A DNA stretch of 64,000 bases from Epiperipatus broadwayi (taxonomy: Eukaryota; Onychophora; Udeonychophora; Euonychophora; Peripatidae): the NCBI GenBank assembly GCA_028023455.1, contig JAQFVV010011396.1, positions 1 through 64,000 of the forward strand. The letters run 5' to 3'. Below the pieces are notes generated by a model that saw only the letters and a list, made by a program, of their open reading frames with translations, was not told the DNA's origin and searched no databases. Each line of letters starts with the position of its first letter. The first letter of the stretch is position 1. Both the position numbers and the translations under genes were made by a program. This document shows, piece by piece, positions 25,140-36,790 of this stretch.

Positions 25140-25550
25140 TAGCTAAAAATTATGATTATGGAGATTTCATGGAACAGGTTTTACTTGAACAGTTATTATG
25201 GGGAATGGTGGATGAAAGGTTATACCAAACATTATTAACTGAAGCTGATTTGTCATAGGAACATGCTATTAAAAAGGGAAGCTTGTGCTTTTAAAAACAA
25301 AGCTGAAGAGACCAGTCAAATGGCAATATATAAAATTGTAAAAAAATTACCACAAAAGAACAAGAAAAGATTAATAAAATGTTTCTGCTGTGGAAAAGCA
25401 GGGAATATAGCAAAGAACTGCAAGTGGAAGAAAGAAAGCTGCTACTATTGCAGGGTGAAAGGATATTTAGCAGCAGTATATAAAAAGCCTTGTAAGAAAG
25501 ATATATACAAAAAAACAGATATAAAAAAACGAATATTAAGAAATATATAA
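25140..25550 (+). pseudogene. gag C-terminal part with two zinc knuckles (Gypsy element)
   Basis: Around 25140-25260 a helical gag segment is recognisable by GDFMEQVLLEQLLWGM and LLTEADL, which matches the pre-knuckle region of Mag-type gag. It is followed by a stop and a frame change. From about 25263 the frame runs to 25550 and carries two knuckle-like motifs. CFCCGKAGNIAKNC has asparagine where the metal-binding histidine belongs. CYYCRVKGYLAAV lacks the histidine and the fourth cysteine in register. Knuckles of this kind bind RNA during particle assembly; both look non-functional here. Confidence 0.6.
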
Positions 25551-25609
25551 TAATACCTACACAAGAGGAATTTATGGTAAAAGTATAAATATGTTGTAGT
25601 GAATTAAAT

Positions 25610-25870
25610 ATGGAAGTTGATAGTGGGTCAGGTATATCACTGATATGTGTAAACAATTGGAAAGTAATATCAAAAGCCAACACAAAAATAAAAATGCAGA
25701 ATGTGGACATCAAAGTACAGGATGTTATTGGGAATCCTATTAAAATAATGGGAAAAGTAGATGCTCCAGTAGTGTTTAGAGAGAAGAATTTACACTGCCA
25801 GTCTATATAATTGAGAAAGAAATAAGCCCATTAATAGGGAGAGAATGGTTTAATTATCTGGGAATACAAT
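25610..25870 (+). pseudogene. Retroviral-type aspartic protease remnant (Gypsy element)
   Basis: The frame from 25610 contains VDSGSGISLI, the active-site D-S/T-G motif of retroelement aspartic proteases, followed at the expected distance by a beta-rich stretch ending near 25810. A frame change then leads to the IGREW-type segment (about 25835-25855) that usually follows the protease in this family. Confidence 0.55.
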
Positions 25871-25875
25871 TTTCC

Positions 25876-26660
25876 ATGATTTTGATATTAAAAATGGTAA
25901 AATTTTACCCAGAATTATTTACGCAAGACCTGGGCTTAATTAAAACAAACCTGGTGGAAATACATTTAGCAGATAATGTAAAAACAGTAATGTGTAAGCT
26001 ACACAAAATTTCCTTTTGTGCAAAGGCAAAGTGTAGAAGACAAGTTAAAACATTTAGTAGCAAGCAGCATATTAACCTCAGTAGAGGAGGCAGAATGGGC
26101 TACACCTATTGTGGTAATAACAAACACAGATGGGGAAGTTAGATTGTGCAGAGATTACCATGTTACAGTTAAATATTTGAATAAAGCTGCATACTCAGTA
26201 CCTAATGTACATGAAATACTAGTAAATTTGTTAAAGACAAAATATTTTGCTAAAGTAGACCTAAACTCTGCATACCATCAGATTAAAATTACAGAAACAT
26301 GGGGGAAATGTTAACATTAACCATGCCTTTTGGGCTATATAAATGCAATCGGTTGCCATTTGGAATTACTACAGCACAATATATTTTTCAGGCAATGTTA
26401 AACATAATACTGCAAGGAATTGAAGGGGTGATGCCATATTAATAATGGTGAGATCTAGTGGAAATTTAAAAAGTAGGGTTTTAAAAGAATGTGAGAGGGT
26501 GAATAGGGCAGGTGTGAAACTAAAACCAGAAAAATGTGTGTGGGAAGCAAAAGAATAAAAATTTTTAGGTCATACAATTTCAGATAAATGGAAGTGCCCT
26601 TTGAATTACAAAGTTCAGGCAATAATAAAACACAGGAAGACCTGAAAATGTAAAACAGAT
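25876..26660 (+). pseudogene. Reverse transcriptase remnant with destroyed catalytic box (Gypsy element)
   Basis: Conserved RT blocks can be followed through two overlapping frames: VEEAEWATPIVV with GEVRLCRDYHVTV (about 26075-26175) and the first catalytic aspartate block FAKVDLNSAYHQIKI (about 26245-26290). Then come the TMPFGLYKCNRLPFGI-type block (about 26320-26370) and a KFLGH-type motif near 26560. The second catalytic box (Y-x-D-D), expected near 26435-26455, is replaced by consecutive stops and out-of-frame sequence. The enzyme cannot be active. Confidence 0.7.
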
Positions 26661-26664
26661 TCAA

Positions 26665-27139
26665 GTGTTTCTGGATCTCATAAATTTTTTCGAATCTTTC
26701 CTGAAAAATAAGGCAATGGTAGCAACTCTGTTATATGAATTACTATGTAAAGGGCAAACATGGAGCTGGATGGAAACACATGAAAAAGCTTTTGAAAAAA
26801 CAAAAGATCTATTAGTATCGGATAAACTGTTAGTGCATTTTGATAGTGATCAAGATGTTAGAATCACTATAGATGTATCAGAATGGAGAGTAGGTACAAC
26901 CCTAGATCATCCAATAAAGGGATGTGAGTGCCCTGTGGTATATGGATCCAGAACTTTGTCAAAGGCAGAAAGAAATTATAGCCAGATAAAGAGGTGCTGG
27001 TGATTATGTTTATGGTGAAGAAATTCCACCAATTTCTTTTTGGCCAAAAATTCTAGATAATAACTGATCATAAGCCACTGCTGGATATTTTCAGAAATGA
27101 CCGAGCAACTCTGGAACATTTAAGTCCGCATATGTTAAG
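26665..27139 (+). pseudogene. RNase H remnant (Gypsy element)
   Basis: The frame from 26665 to a stop at 27003 carries WMETHEKAFEKTKDLL, DVRITIDVSEW (where the first catalytic aspartate of Ty3-type RNase H lies) and YGSRTLSKAERNYSQI. After a one-base shift it continues with FLFGQKF-type and ITDHKPLLDIF blocks to the insertion at 27153. The domain order fits directly downstream of the RT part. Confidence 0.65.
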
Positions 27140-27152
27140 ATGGTGTAATGTA

Positions 27153-27236
27153 ATTAATTAATCAATCCGTTTCTTATAAAATCTTTATTTTTTTTAATTA
27201 AAGCAATGCAATAAAGGAACAAATTAAGATTAAATA
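27153..27236. mobile_element. 84-bp insertion with 13-bp target-site duplication inside the Gypsy pol
   Basis: ATGGTGTAATGTA stands at 27140-27152 and again at 27237-27249. The intervening 84 bp are very AT-rich and translate to nothing related to pol. The pol frame resumes directly after the second copy (GSYDFIFKYKKGKEI), so the insert plus one repeat is a later arrival. Direct repeats of 13 bp fit LINE-mediated retroposition. The insert is not obviously tRNA-derived. Confidence 0.7.
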
Positions 27237-27249
27237 ATGGTGTAATGTA

Positions 27250-28400
27250 TTGGGTTCATATGATTTTATATTTAAATACAAGAAGGGAAAGGAAATTACC
27301 CACACAGATGCTTTATTGAGATTACCAGATAACAAGGAGCCAATAGAGAGTGAAATTAAGGTGAATTATATTGATAACATGAATTCTGATGTTGTAAATA
27401 GTGAAACAGTACAGTGGTGGACTAAGGAAGATAAAGGCTATCATTTGTTGAGAACCTGGATTAAAAAAGATTGGCCCAAATGCAAACCAAAACATTTAGT
27501 GATGGGGTTTTGGGTTAACAGAGAAAAACTATATGTAGGGGATATATAGTGCTGGGGGACAGTTGTTATACCTCTGGTAGGTAGAGATAAGGTATGAAGT
27601 ATACTTCATTAAGGTCACCTGGGCATAGTGCATGCAAAAATGTTAATGCATAGTTATGTCTAGTGGCCTCAAATAGATGATATTGAAAAATTCATTAATA
27701 AATGTTCACCATATCAGACGGAAGGCTCATTTCCAACTAAACAGTATTTATCTTGGCTGAAAGCAGTTAAACCATGGAATGTCTACATATAAACCATCCA
27801 GGACTCATTGATGGGAAGATCATGCTCATTGTGATAGATGCATACTCAAAGTGGATAGAGTGCCTCCTGGTAAAAAATACAAGTGCACAGGAAACTATAA
27901 ACTGTTTAAAGACTATGTTATATGCATGTATTTTCAGAAGTGATAATATCAGACAACGCCACAGGATTTGGAAGTAAAGAGCTTAAATTTTTGATAGTTG
28001 TGGAATCAAGCATGTGTATGCACCACCACATCACCCTGAGTCAAATAGGTTAGTGGATAATGTCATAGGACAAGTAAAAAAATATTTAAAGAAGAATAAA
28101 AATGTGAATATACAACAAACTTTACAGGAATTTATGTTGAACCAGCATTCAACACCCTCAATGGTGACCGGGAAATCACCAGCAGAATGACTATGTGGGG
28201 GGAAGTTAAGAATTATGCTAGATATTTTGTGTCCAACTGCCCAAACAATTATGTGCAAAGAAACACCTCAAAGATTGTTTGGAATAGGTGATCCAGTATG
28301 AATAATAGACATTATTCATAAAGTGGTGGTAAAAGGAACAATTAGGAAAGGAATATCACTGCAAATATATGAAATTACAGGACATAATGGATTGAAATAT
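27250..28400 (+). pseudogene. RNase H tail and integrase remnant (Gypsy element)
   Basis: The frame at 27250-27549 covers the RNase H/connection end and the start of integrase. The zinc-binding HHCC region is only partly visible near 27610-27720 (KCSPYQ-type cysteines). The catalytic core follows: LHINHPG, where the first catalytic aspartate is replaced by asparagine, then ILIVIDAYSKWIECL-like sequence (27810-27870). The ISDNATGF block (about 27945-27975) holds the second aspartate. YAPPHHPESNRLVDNVIGQV (about 28015-28075) holds the conserved glutamate region. The frame changes at least three times and contains stops. Confidence 0.65.
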
Positions 28401-28407
28401 AAATGAT

Positions 28408-28614
28408 GTGAATCACATACGTAAAAGGGAACTGGAAGAGCTGCAGATGGATATGTTCGAGCAACTACAACCACAGGAAAAGAGTGATAACACAGAGCAG
28501 GAATTACCAGAAGACATGCTAGGTGGAGATGAAAAAGAAACGATTTTCAACATAAAGTGGGAAAAGAAAAATTGCCTAGACCCATATGCAATAAAAGAAA
28601 GCCTCTCCATTTAA
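28408..28614 (+). pseudogene. C-terminal tail of the Gypsy pol polyprotein
   Basis: A 68-codon frame, polar and acidic (EELQMDMFEQLQPQEKSDN), follows the last integrase-like block (a TGHNGLKYK segment) in a different frame. The VNHIRKR segment at its start fits the basic motif often found at the end of Gypsy integrases. It is probably not a separate gene. Confidence 0.4.
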
Positions 28615-28650
28615 ATGACTATGTTTGTGGGAAAAACAATTACTTTTGTA

Positions 28651-28664
28651 GTGAGGGAAGGAAG
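28651..28664 (+). promoter_or_regulatory. Polypurine tract
   Basis: GTGAGGGAAGGAAG sits directly before a TGTTGTG start, the expected position of the plus-strand primer of an LTR retrotransposon just 5' of its 3' LTR. Confidence 0.5.
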
Positions 28665-29289
28665 TGTTGTGTTTAACGATGAAATAAATATAACTTTTGT
28701 AAATATTAGTCCAGAAGTAGATATATATATATGTTAAACTTAAATTTGTGTAAATAGAAATATTTAAAAATTGAAACTTTAACAATATGTAAAATGGAAA
28801 TAATTTGAACATTTTGAAAGGCAATAATAGGCTAATTGGAGAAGATAAGTACAGAAGTAAAGAAACAGATTTAATTAACTGAGAAGTAGAGATTAAAAGG
28901 AACTGATAAGCAAACAGGCAGGATGATATAAACTGTATAGGAGAGGAGCATGCATCTTTTGCTGTTGTTTCCTGATTGAGATCAGAGCTAAGACTTATTT
29001 TGCTGATCAAGACCTACGAGAGAGAAAAACCCAGATTATCAGATCTGAAGGTTCAAAAGTCAGACTAGGGTAAATATAATGGATCCTGATTTTTTTATTA
29101 TTTAGTACACCTTCAGAGCTCTATGTAGGGTTTATGTTAAACTGATGTAAACATTTAATTCAATTGACTAAATAAATCTTAGTAATTTTTGTATTGGTTT
29201 ATTATTTGTGAAACGAAGCTAATTCACTTTAGTAATTTATTGTATGTAGTTTGTCTCTGTTCTTTCTTTCATGGAGCCAATACATTACA
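28665..29289 (+). repeat. Candidate 3' long terminal repeat of the Gypsy element
   Basis: The segment starts TGTTGTG after a polypurine tract and ends ATACATTACA, giving TGT...ACA ends. It holds a TATAAA box near 28928 and an AATAAA signal near 29172, in the order expected for U3-R-U5. No second copy is visible on the 5' side, so the boundaries rest only on these signals. Confidence 0.45.
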
Positions 29290-29297
29290 GTTAATTA

Positions 29298-29420
29298 ACA
29301 CAAATTTGCATATCTCTGCATTTTAAATAGTCCTTAAAAGTTGAACCTTATAGGGTTTTTTTTCTAAATTAAGAAAACAAATTCAAAATATTTTAGTACC
29401 TTACATTAACTAATTTATTT
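29298..29420 (+). repeat. Dispersed AT-rich repeat, copy 1
   Basis: The ATTTGCATATCT...GCATTTT start and the AAATTAAGAAAACAAATTCA stretch recur at about 40950-41060. The first part recurs at 30775-30850. It lies immediately downstream of the LTR candidate. Confidence 0.55.
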
Positions 29421-29839
29421 TTTTAATAACATTTATAAACTTAATTTTCTTTTAAAATGTTATTTTATGAAGAATGAAATAATCTATAGAGGCACTAAGA
29501 TTGCCAATTTATTTTCAAATTTCAATGATGATTTCTATGAATGTATTTTTTCTGAAATATTATTCTCAGTGTTAGGCTTAAATCTAAAACATTGGCAAAG
29601 TATTTTAAAGTTTTTTGATAAAATTTTTCTTTTGTCTGAAATATAATAATTTAAGTAATCTTCTAATATCGTTAAAGTGTTTGAAGTATGTCATGTACGC
29701 CATGATAGATAACTCCTTCCTGGAAATATCAGTATATATTTAAGGAAAGAAAATATTTGAATTAAAATTTATGAAAATTTAAATGTTAAACATTTTTTAA
29801 TTTAATAAAAATTTTGAAGGGATTTGAGATAGATTTTTA

Positions 29840-29965
29840 AACTTCCTTCAGCTATTCAGCAGAAAGGAGCCTGAAAAGTTAGTGTTCAAATCTTTTATAA
29901 TTAAGTGACAACTCCAAGTATATAAATTATACTTGTATTTAAATATTAAAAGTTTTAAAGCTAAT
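29840..29965 (+). repeat. Degenerate SINE-like tail
   Basis: GTGTTCAAATCTTTTATAAT followed by ATACTTGTATTTAAATATTA resembles the tail of the repeats at 7690-8365. It is too diverged to be certain. Confidence 0.3.
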
Positions 29966-30769
29966 TAAATACATATAATGTTAAATAAATGGATTTATTT
30001 TAGATTTTTATACATTACATGTTAATCAAATGTTATTTTCGTAACATACTTTAATGTATATAATATATGTAAATTGTATAGCACAATGATAGAGTTATCA
30101 ACTTAAAAACAATTAAGCCCCACGTGAATGATTTATTCAGTTGTCAATGAGTCGTCCTAACTGAAATAAGCTGACAAAATTAGTATGAATTTCCTGAATA
30201 TTGGTAGTTCTTTAATCAAATTTGTCCTTTATCTCAAATACAATTTAATAAATTAAAATAATCACTCGCCTAATATAATAATGTTTTTGCAAACAGGGAA
30301 GTCTGCAGTTTGACTTCTTTACATTATATATATATATATATAGTATTTGATTATTAATTAAAGGAACTATTAAAATATAATTTATTAAAATTTAATGGTA
30401 AATGTGCTTTTTAAAGAATACTAATTCGAAGCTATTATGCATTTGTTTTTAAAAAACAATTTGGTCAAAAAGTATTTTTTGAGGAATGACTCACGCCAAA
30501 TTAATGGCTGTAATGGGAAAAACAAGTTTACGAAGGCACTGAAAAATAAGCTAACTGTTGAATTTGTAGCACGTCTAGTTTCATGCTTTGGAAGTCTCCA
30601 CAACTGTTAGACTCTGTTTTCATATATATATCTGTAGCATTACAAACAATTTTGCACTCAATTTTTCATCCTGGATATTTTTTAATAAAATGCATGCAGC
30701 TTATCTACTAACTTTACCTAATTTACATCAATTTATCTCTTTTTAATGAGTCTTATTTTTAAATATATA

Positions 30770-30855
30770 TATATATTTAAATTATTTTTCAATTTTAACA
30801 CACAATTTGCATATCTTTGCATTTTTAGTAGTGCTTAAACTAATTCACACCAATT
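30770..30855 (+). repeat. Dispersed AT-rich repeat, copy 2 (partial)
   Basis: It shares TTTAAATTATTTTTCAATTT and CAATTTGCATATCTTT with the copy at about 40928-40990, then diverges. Confidence 0.55.
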
Positions 30856-31900
30856 AGTCTCTTTTTTAATGAATCTTATTATTAAATATGTTGTAAAGGA
30901 TGGAAGAAACCACCCTTTCCATTAAAGTGCCATTTATGTTTAAAAAATGACTTTAATTTGACTTTGATGTAAAGGTTTGTACATAGTTGTGGTTGTTGTT
31001 ATTTAGTTCACTTTATTTTATTTGACATGTATCTTTATTGGTGATTATGAAGTTTAAATAGCATTGATAATGTATAAATTTGTATTTGTCTGTCTATGTA
31101 AGTATTATATATAAATTGCTACTATATTGTAACCAATTGGGTTACATAGCACACACTAATATAGTGTAGGTGCATATATATATATATTGTGCCCTTGTCT
31201 GTAGGTCATAGGTAGGGTAGAAAGGTCAATTATTAAAAAATTTTAAATTTTAAGTTATATTTGTAAGATATATAAATAATAATAGGATAATTAAATTTTA
31301 TGGTACAATTTTAAGCTGAAAATACCTGGTATATAACAATGTAATATATTATTTTAAAAGAAAACAGTTAAATAAAGCTTAAAAATATCATTGGTTATGG
31401 TTGTAACAGCTGGCCATATAAAATAATACAGCTATAGATAGTTAAAAGTAGATTAATAATTTGAATATAATATTTTAAAACTAATAAATTAAATAAATGC
31501 TATATGTAGTGTTATAAATATATTTAATAGTCAAAATTAATAGAGTATATTTTATTAATAAACTTTGGGATGGTGAGAGTTATATTTAGTTCTACAAGTT
31601 TCAATTATTTTCCAAATTTTTACAAAAATATATCAGTTTTGGTAATTTAAACCGAGACGTAAATAAAAAATCATTTTATAAAGTTAGTAAAACATGTGAC
31701 CGTATATTATATGCCTTCACACACACACACTTGTTCAAATAATAATAAAGTTTGTGGATTTGAAACTAAATATAATTGCCATCGATCATTTAAATGAAAG
31801 TTTAAATGTTAAATATTATTTTAATAATTATTTTAAAAGCTGAGATGATTTTTTATAAAGCTATAATTGAATTTAATAATATTAGTTTGGATAATATTCC
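30856..31900. other. AT-rich non-coding region with simple repeats
   Basis: It contains TA runs (about 31170-31185) and a short CA run (about 31718-31730). No gene was seen. Confidence 0.5.
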
Positions 31901-33300
31901 AGACATTACGTCATCAATTCTTAATTTTAGAAACGTCTATTCTGTTAGAAAAATAAAATGAATAAATTGTTCGCGCTAAAATAAATATTAACCAATCAAC
32001 GGGGGGTAAAATAAGCAGACAAAATATAAGTATTAGACAAAGAGCGGAGAGAAGTGATGTGAAAGTGAAAGAGAAAGTAACACATTTTATAGCTGATAAC
32101 ATCGTAGCTGGGAAAGTAATATAAATCTATAATTTCGTATTTATTCTAAAAGTTATTCTGTAACATATAATATATTTTTGACTGCAGAGATATGAATTTC
32201 TAATTTTATAAGTGATCTTACCAGGAAATTTTATTCAAATTTAACCAGAAAAACCTACAGTGAAGATGGAAATACAAGGAAAAATATCTAGATTAATTGC
32301 TGAAAGAAAAATAATTGGAAAGTGTTTTAATACAGCATTATTTGTGCTCAACCTGAAACTTAATCTTATAACTCAAGGGAATACAATTAGGACGCTATGT
32401 GAAAATCTGAAAAAGAAGCTGCTGGTTGTCAAGAACAATTTATGACGAAAAAATTTACAGAGCTACTTTAAAACTAAGTTATACTTCTCTATGAACAAAA
32501 TTTTAATATGCGTTCAAGTATCAAGAAAAATAATGATGAAGAAAAGTGTTTATATTTTAAAAAAAAATATTATTAAAAATATAGTTCCAGAATGTGGAAA
32601 TAAAGGAAAAAGTTAAAGACTAATATGAAAGTGCTATTATGTAGTATAGGAAAGGAACCGAAAAACTTTATATAAGAGAAATGAGAAAATATTACAAAGA
32701 ATTTAATGGAAAAAAAAAATGTTTGATCAAAGAAATATAAGATTAAATGACTAAATAAAAATGGATCCATGGAAATAGAAAATTATTGAAGATTTAAATA
32801 AAATATCTACAAGATGCATCGGGGGACAAAGCGCGCGGGAAAAAGCTATGTAAAGGAGATATCAAGAATTAATAAGTGTATAAAATATTGGGAAAACTAA
32901 GGATCATCGTCTATGAAGAATTATTAAACAGAGTTATTGTTTTGCTTTAAAAATAGAACATTAAATGACTGAAGAAGAAATAAAGTATATATATATTTTT
33001 TTTAGCTTTACTATGAACAATTTTCAAGCAAGTTCGACAAAGAAGTATCATAAATATAATTTAAATATTTTTATTTGATTGTATTTAAAATATAAAATTC
33101 TATATTAGCTTAGGGAAAACATGTAAACATAAATTTAATAATAATGAGATTTAAATATAATAGCTTAATAGAATGATAGAAATATTATTAGAAAAATAAA
33201 ATGTATGTATGGAAGTTTTAAATATCTACAAGAAGTAATGGAATGGTGAAGCCTTCAGAACACGATCAAGAGGATAGAGATCGTTTTTGGTAATTTTGAT
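31901..33300 (+). other. Possible decayed retroelement, weak gag-like frame at 32266-32445
   Basis: Small GC-rich patches (CAACGGGGGG near 32000, AAAGCGCGCGGG near 32833) and a long purine-rich strand bias set this stretch apart. The frame from ATG 32266 (MEIQGKISRLIAERKIIGKC at its start) gives 59 residues. Frames after it stay lysine-rich but are broken. The helical basic start is loosely like BEL/Pao gag, but no knuckle, protease or RT motif was found, so the assignment is a guess. Confidence 0.2.
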
Positions 33301-36285
33301 ATTATTTATAATGCATAATGTATTTTTTTTAGGTCATCTATTAATGAAGAATGATGTATGAAAGTTTTAAAAGTATAAGTACACATTTTATCCAACATGA
33401 AAACATATATTTGAGATAGTAGTAATTTTAAATGTGCATGCAATAAGTTGTTTAAAAAATATAATTAATAATATAAGTATCAGAATAATTATGTGATTCT
33501 TTTGAACTTTTATGTTGCAAAATATTCAGATAATTTTAAAATAGTTGGTATATGATAAATATACGAGATAAGTAGTAAAAGATTTTCTTAAGAATAGCTG
33601 TATAGTTTGAACTAAAAATGAATTTTATTATTGTTAGAAATGTAGACAAGAATTTGTCGATGTACTGCATAGATAAATCTAGAGAAATAAAATCGGATAG
33701 TGACTTGGTAGTACTGGTGTAGAGGAAACCAAGATGATGTTTTTTGCCAAGAAATAAGAAAAATAAAATATTTGGATCATAGTATTTTGTGTGATTTCAG
33801 TATAGCTAACTAAGTCCTATCACTGAACACATATATATTTTGGACAGTGTCTTTTGCGTATTTTTAAAACTTTTCGATGTTATATAAAGCTGAAGGAATA
33901 GCTTTAGCATCACTCCTATAGTAGAGGTGGGTAGACAGATAAAGGTCACTCCTCTATGGTGTCTTTAAATTCACTGTGCCATTGTTGTCAAGGTTTATGA
34001 CGGATAATATTCTAGTTATTTGTGATCCTGTGCATCTATTTTCGCTATCCTTGTTTCATGAATATACATCGTCAGAAAGATATTTTATAGAAATGATACA
34101 TAAAATAGAAATGAAGCTATGTTGTAGTTATGTAAGAATAGTTTATTTACTAGAGTGAGTTAGAATTTTGTATTTTAAAAGTGAAAGTATAAATGTCATA
34201 AAGAGATGAAGAATCATATGATATAGTTTAAAATAATTCGGAAATGAATATATAATTTTTTAAAAGAGAAATCTAAACCAAGTTTTAAAGTGATAATAAA
34301 ATTTTAATATTTTATATGATATTTAAAAATAGAGATTGCATGTTGGTTGAGAAATGATTCAATAATGTGTAACAGATATATGTATTTGTGAATGGTGTGT
34401 TAATGATTGTAATTACCATACGAAGCAAAGGCTTGGATAAGTATTTGATTAATAATTATTGTATAGTCAATAATAAAACGGAACATGAAAATGTAAAGAA
34501 GGTTTTGAATCTGTAGAATTCCATACGAATAATAGAAAAATAGAAATTTACGATTTTGTATAATTTTTACTACTAAGGTAAAATTTTGTAAAAATATAAT
34601 TTTAAAATAATAGAGATATAAAGTATTAATGATAATTATTGATAGATACATTTTTGTAACAAGCTAAACTAAAATCAGATATCTAATAATAATAATACTG
34701 TATAAGAGTTAAATATAAAATTAGTAGAAATTTAATGTTAAGGGATAAACTAGTAAACTAAATTTGTAATAGGAAAGTAGGGATATCCGATGTACATAAT
34801 GTAAATATTGTTATTTGTTATATTATTAATAAACTATGTTGTAAATTTATTTGTAAGTTTCGTGTCTTAGTTATTATTTCTCCACATAGAATGCATGATA
34901 TCACAATACACATTTATAATTGAAACAGATATATAGTTTTGCACAAAATAGATAAACATAAAAGTGTTATAATAATTTTAAAAAATTTATTTGTATGATA
35001 AAAATTAAAAGATCATAATTATATCATTTATGGGTCATAAGTTGATTGCCACAATATTAAAATAAATTATATGCTAATGTTACCACATGTATTGTCAGAT
35101 TGTTCAAATACTACCACGAACATATTTATGTATTTCATTTAAGAAGAAATAAGATTACATTATACTATTATTATCATTATTCTTATTTATTATTGTTAGT
35201 TGTTACGTAGTGAATTTATGACATAAAATTCCCTTCTCATAGTTTACTACCGTAATTTAAATCAGTTTAAATGCAATTTATGAACCTGAGATTTATTTGA
35301 TTTGATTTTATTTCATTTATTTACTTAAATTATTTAATTGAGCTAGATTATTATTACAAAGAATATGAAGACATGATTATTATTTAGTCGTAGTAAAAGA
35401 GCTTAGAAAGTCATAAGAATACTAAAGGTAGTTATTTTAGAATAGTGAAGGAGGAATAGTGTTCTTATGCCATTGGGATAGTATCATGTGGATAATATCT
35501 CAATGTAGTCTGTCTCGCTCCCCGTGTCGTCGCTCCATGTCTCATGTAAATAATAAAAATATTTATGTTAAGTCATTCTAAAAATATAACCGTATTTATA
35601 TTTTAAAAGTTTAGAGCTAGTAGTAATCATTTTTTGATCAATGCTTTCATTGATTCATTTGGTTAGACTGAGCTAGATAGAGAGAACCCGTAAATATAGA
35701 ACCCGGAATTATAATATAAAATTGTTTTGGAGGACGTGGACGGAGGAGGAGGTGAGAATATATATATATAAAGTAGAAATAAATATAGGATAAATTTTTG
35801 TAGATATTTTTCTATATTTCCTAAAATAAAATAATAATAAGTAAAGGGTTAAATAACTCTGGGTTTAAAATAAAATTTCATTATGAAATAAGTATTTTAA
35901 AAAGATCTGATAAATAATATTTGTAATTCTGATTTTGAAATTAACAAAAAAAAAGCATAATTTATTTTTTAAAATCTTTTAATTAATACTTGTATAAAAT
36001 ATCTTTTTTAATTAATGCTTATTTGCATTTCTATTACGTAATTAAAAATCTTTGTATATTAAAAATTTTAAAGGATTATCACACCTTTGGTCAAATTCCT
36101 AAGATTAAAGTAAAAACATGAATATTACACTTTGACAGAAATTTCCAGCTTGTTTTCAAAAGGATTAAAGTTTATTAAAAACAGTCACTGTTTTTATCAG
36201 TTGACCACCAAGATTATAAAAAGACATATAAAATATCAGTTTTGCTGTCAGTTTTGTAAGAGTTAAACAGAAGTGTCTGATTTAA
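33301..36285. other. AT-rich non-coding region
   Basis: Two GC-enriched spots stand out (about 35505-35545 and 35675-35755, with GGAGGACGTGGACGGAGGAG). They could be fragments of a retroelement leader. No coding frame supports this. Confidence 0.35.
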
Positions 36286-36289
36286 ATAT

Positions 36290-36790
36290 CTTAAGCGGTA
36301 GCCAACTAGGCCAACTGCAAAGTTTGGCTTTAATATTTTTGGAAGGCAGTTAGCAGAAGAGCTAGCTATAAAATTAGCCAAAATATTTTGTGAAGAGTTT
36401 GTAACTGTAGCAGAGAATGGCAACAATAAAGCTATCTGCAGATATGACTAGTAGATTATATAGAGAACTGCTATGAGGATGTAAAAATGTAAAGAAGTGG
36501 CTGCTATTCAGTTCAATAATGGAGTTTGAATTCACATGTAGGAAAAGGGTCAAGATTCTTTGTAATTCATAGCCTTAAGTGTTCTGGAAAAACAGCTTGC
36601 TGACCTGAAGCTTACAAAATCCAAGTATAAGTGGAACTGACTACAGAAGAGAAAAGCCGAAATGCTTTTACCAGATGATGACAATTGCCTGGATTGACCC
36701 AAAAACAGCTTGCCCAAGAGAAACACCAGCTGAATAGAGAAGTAGTTATACATATGCTGCTGTGCCTGTATGCAGAGGGGCATAGATAAA
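36290..36790 (+). pseudogene. Pseudogene-like fragment with coiled-coil character
   Basis: Stop-broken but protein-like stretches follow one another on the + strand. They are FGFNIFGRQLAEELAIKLAK (about 36325-36385), LADLKLTKSKYKW then LQKRKAEMLLPDDDNC (about 36598-36690), and after a frame change LTQKQLAQEKHQLNREVV (about 36695-36750) to a TAA near 36786. Composition is less AT-rich than around it. Leucine/lysine/glutamate-rich helices suggest a coiled-coil protein. I cannot name the parent. It may be a processed pseudogene or a decayed exon. Confidence 0.35.

Larger units (their letters stand above)
24800..29289 (+). mobile_element. Degraded Ty3/Gypsy (Mag-like) LTR retrotransposon
   Basis: Recognisable pieces lie in the usual order on one strand: gag with paired zinc knuckles, aspartic protease, reverse transcriptase, RNase H, integrase, a polypurine tract and a TG...CA-bounded terminal segment. 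The order RT-RNaseH-integrase defines Ty3/Gypsy. The gag knuckle pair and the pre-knuckle sequence resemble the Mag lineage, widespread in invertebrates. No env-like frame was found. The reading frame is broken by many stops and shifts, and key catalytic residues are lost, so the copy is dead. The 5' LTR is missing or unrecognisable. Confidence 0.75.
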
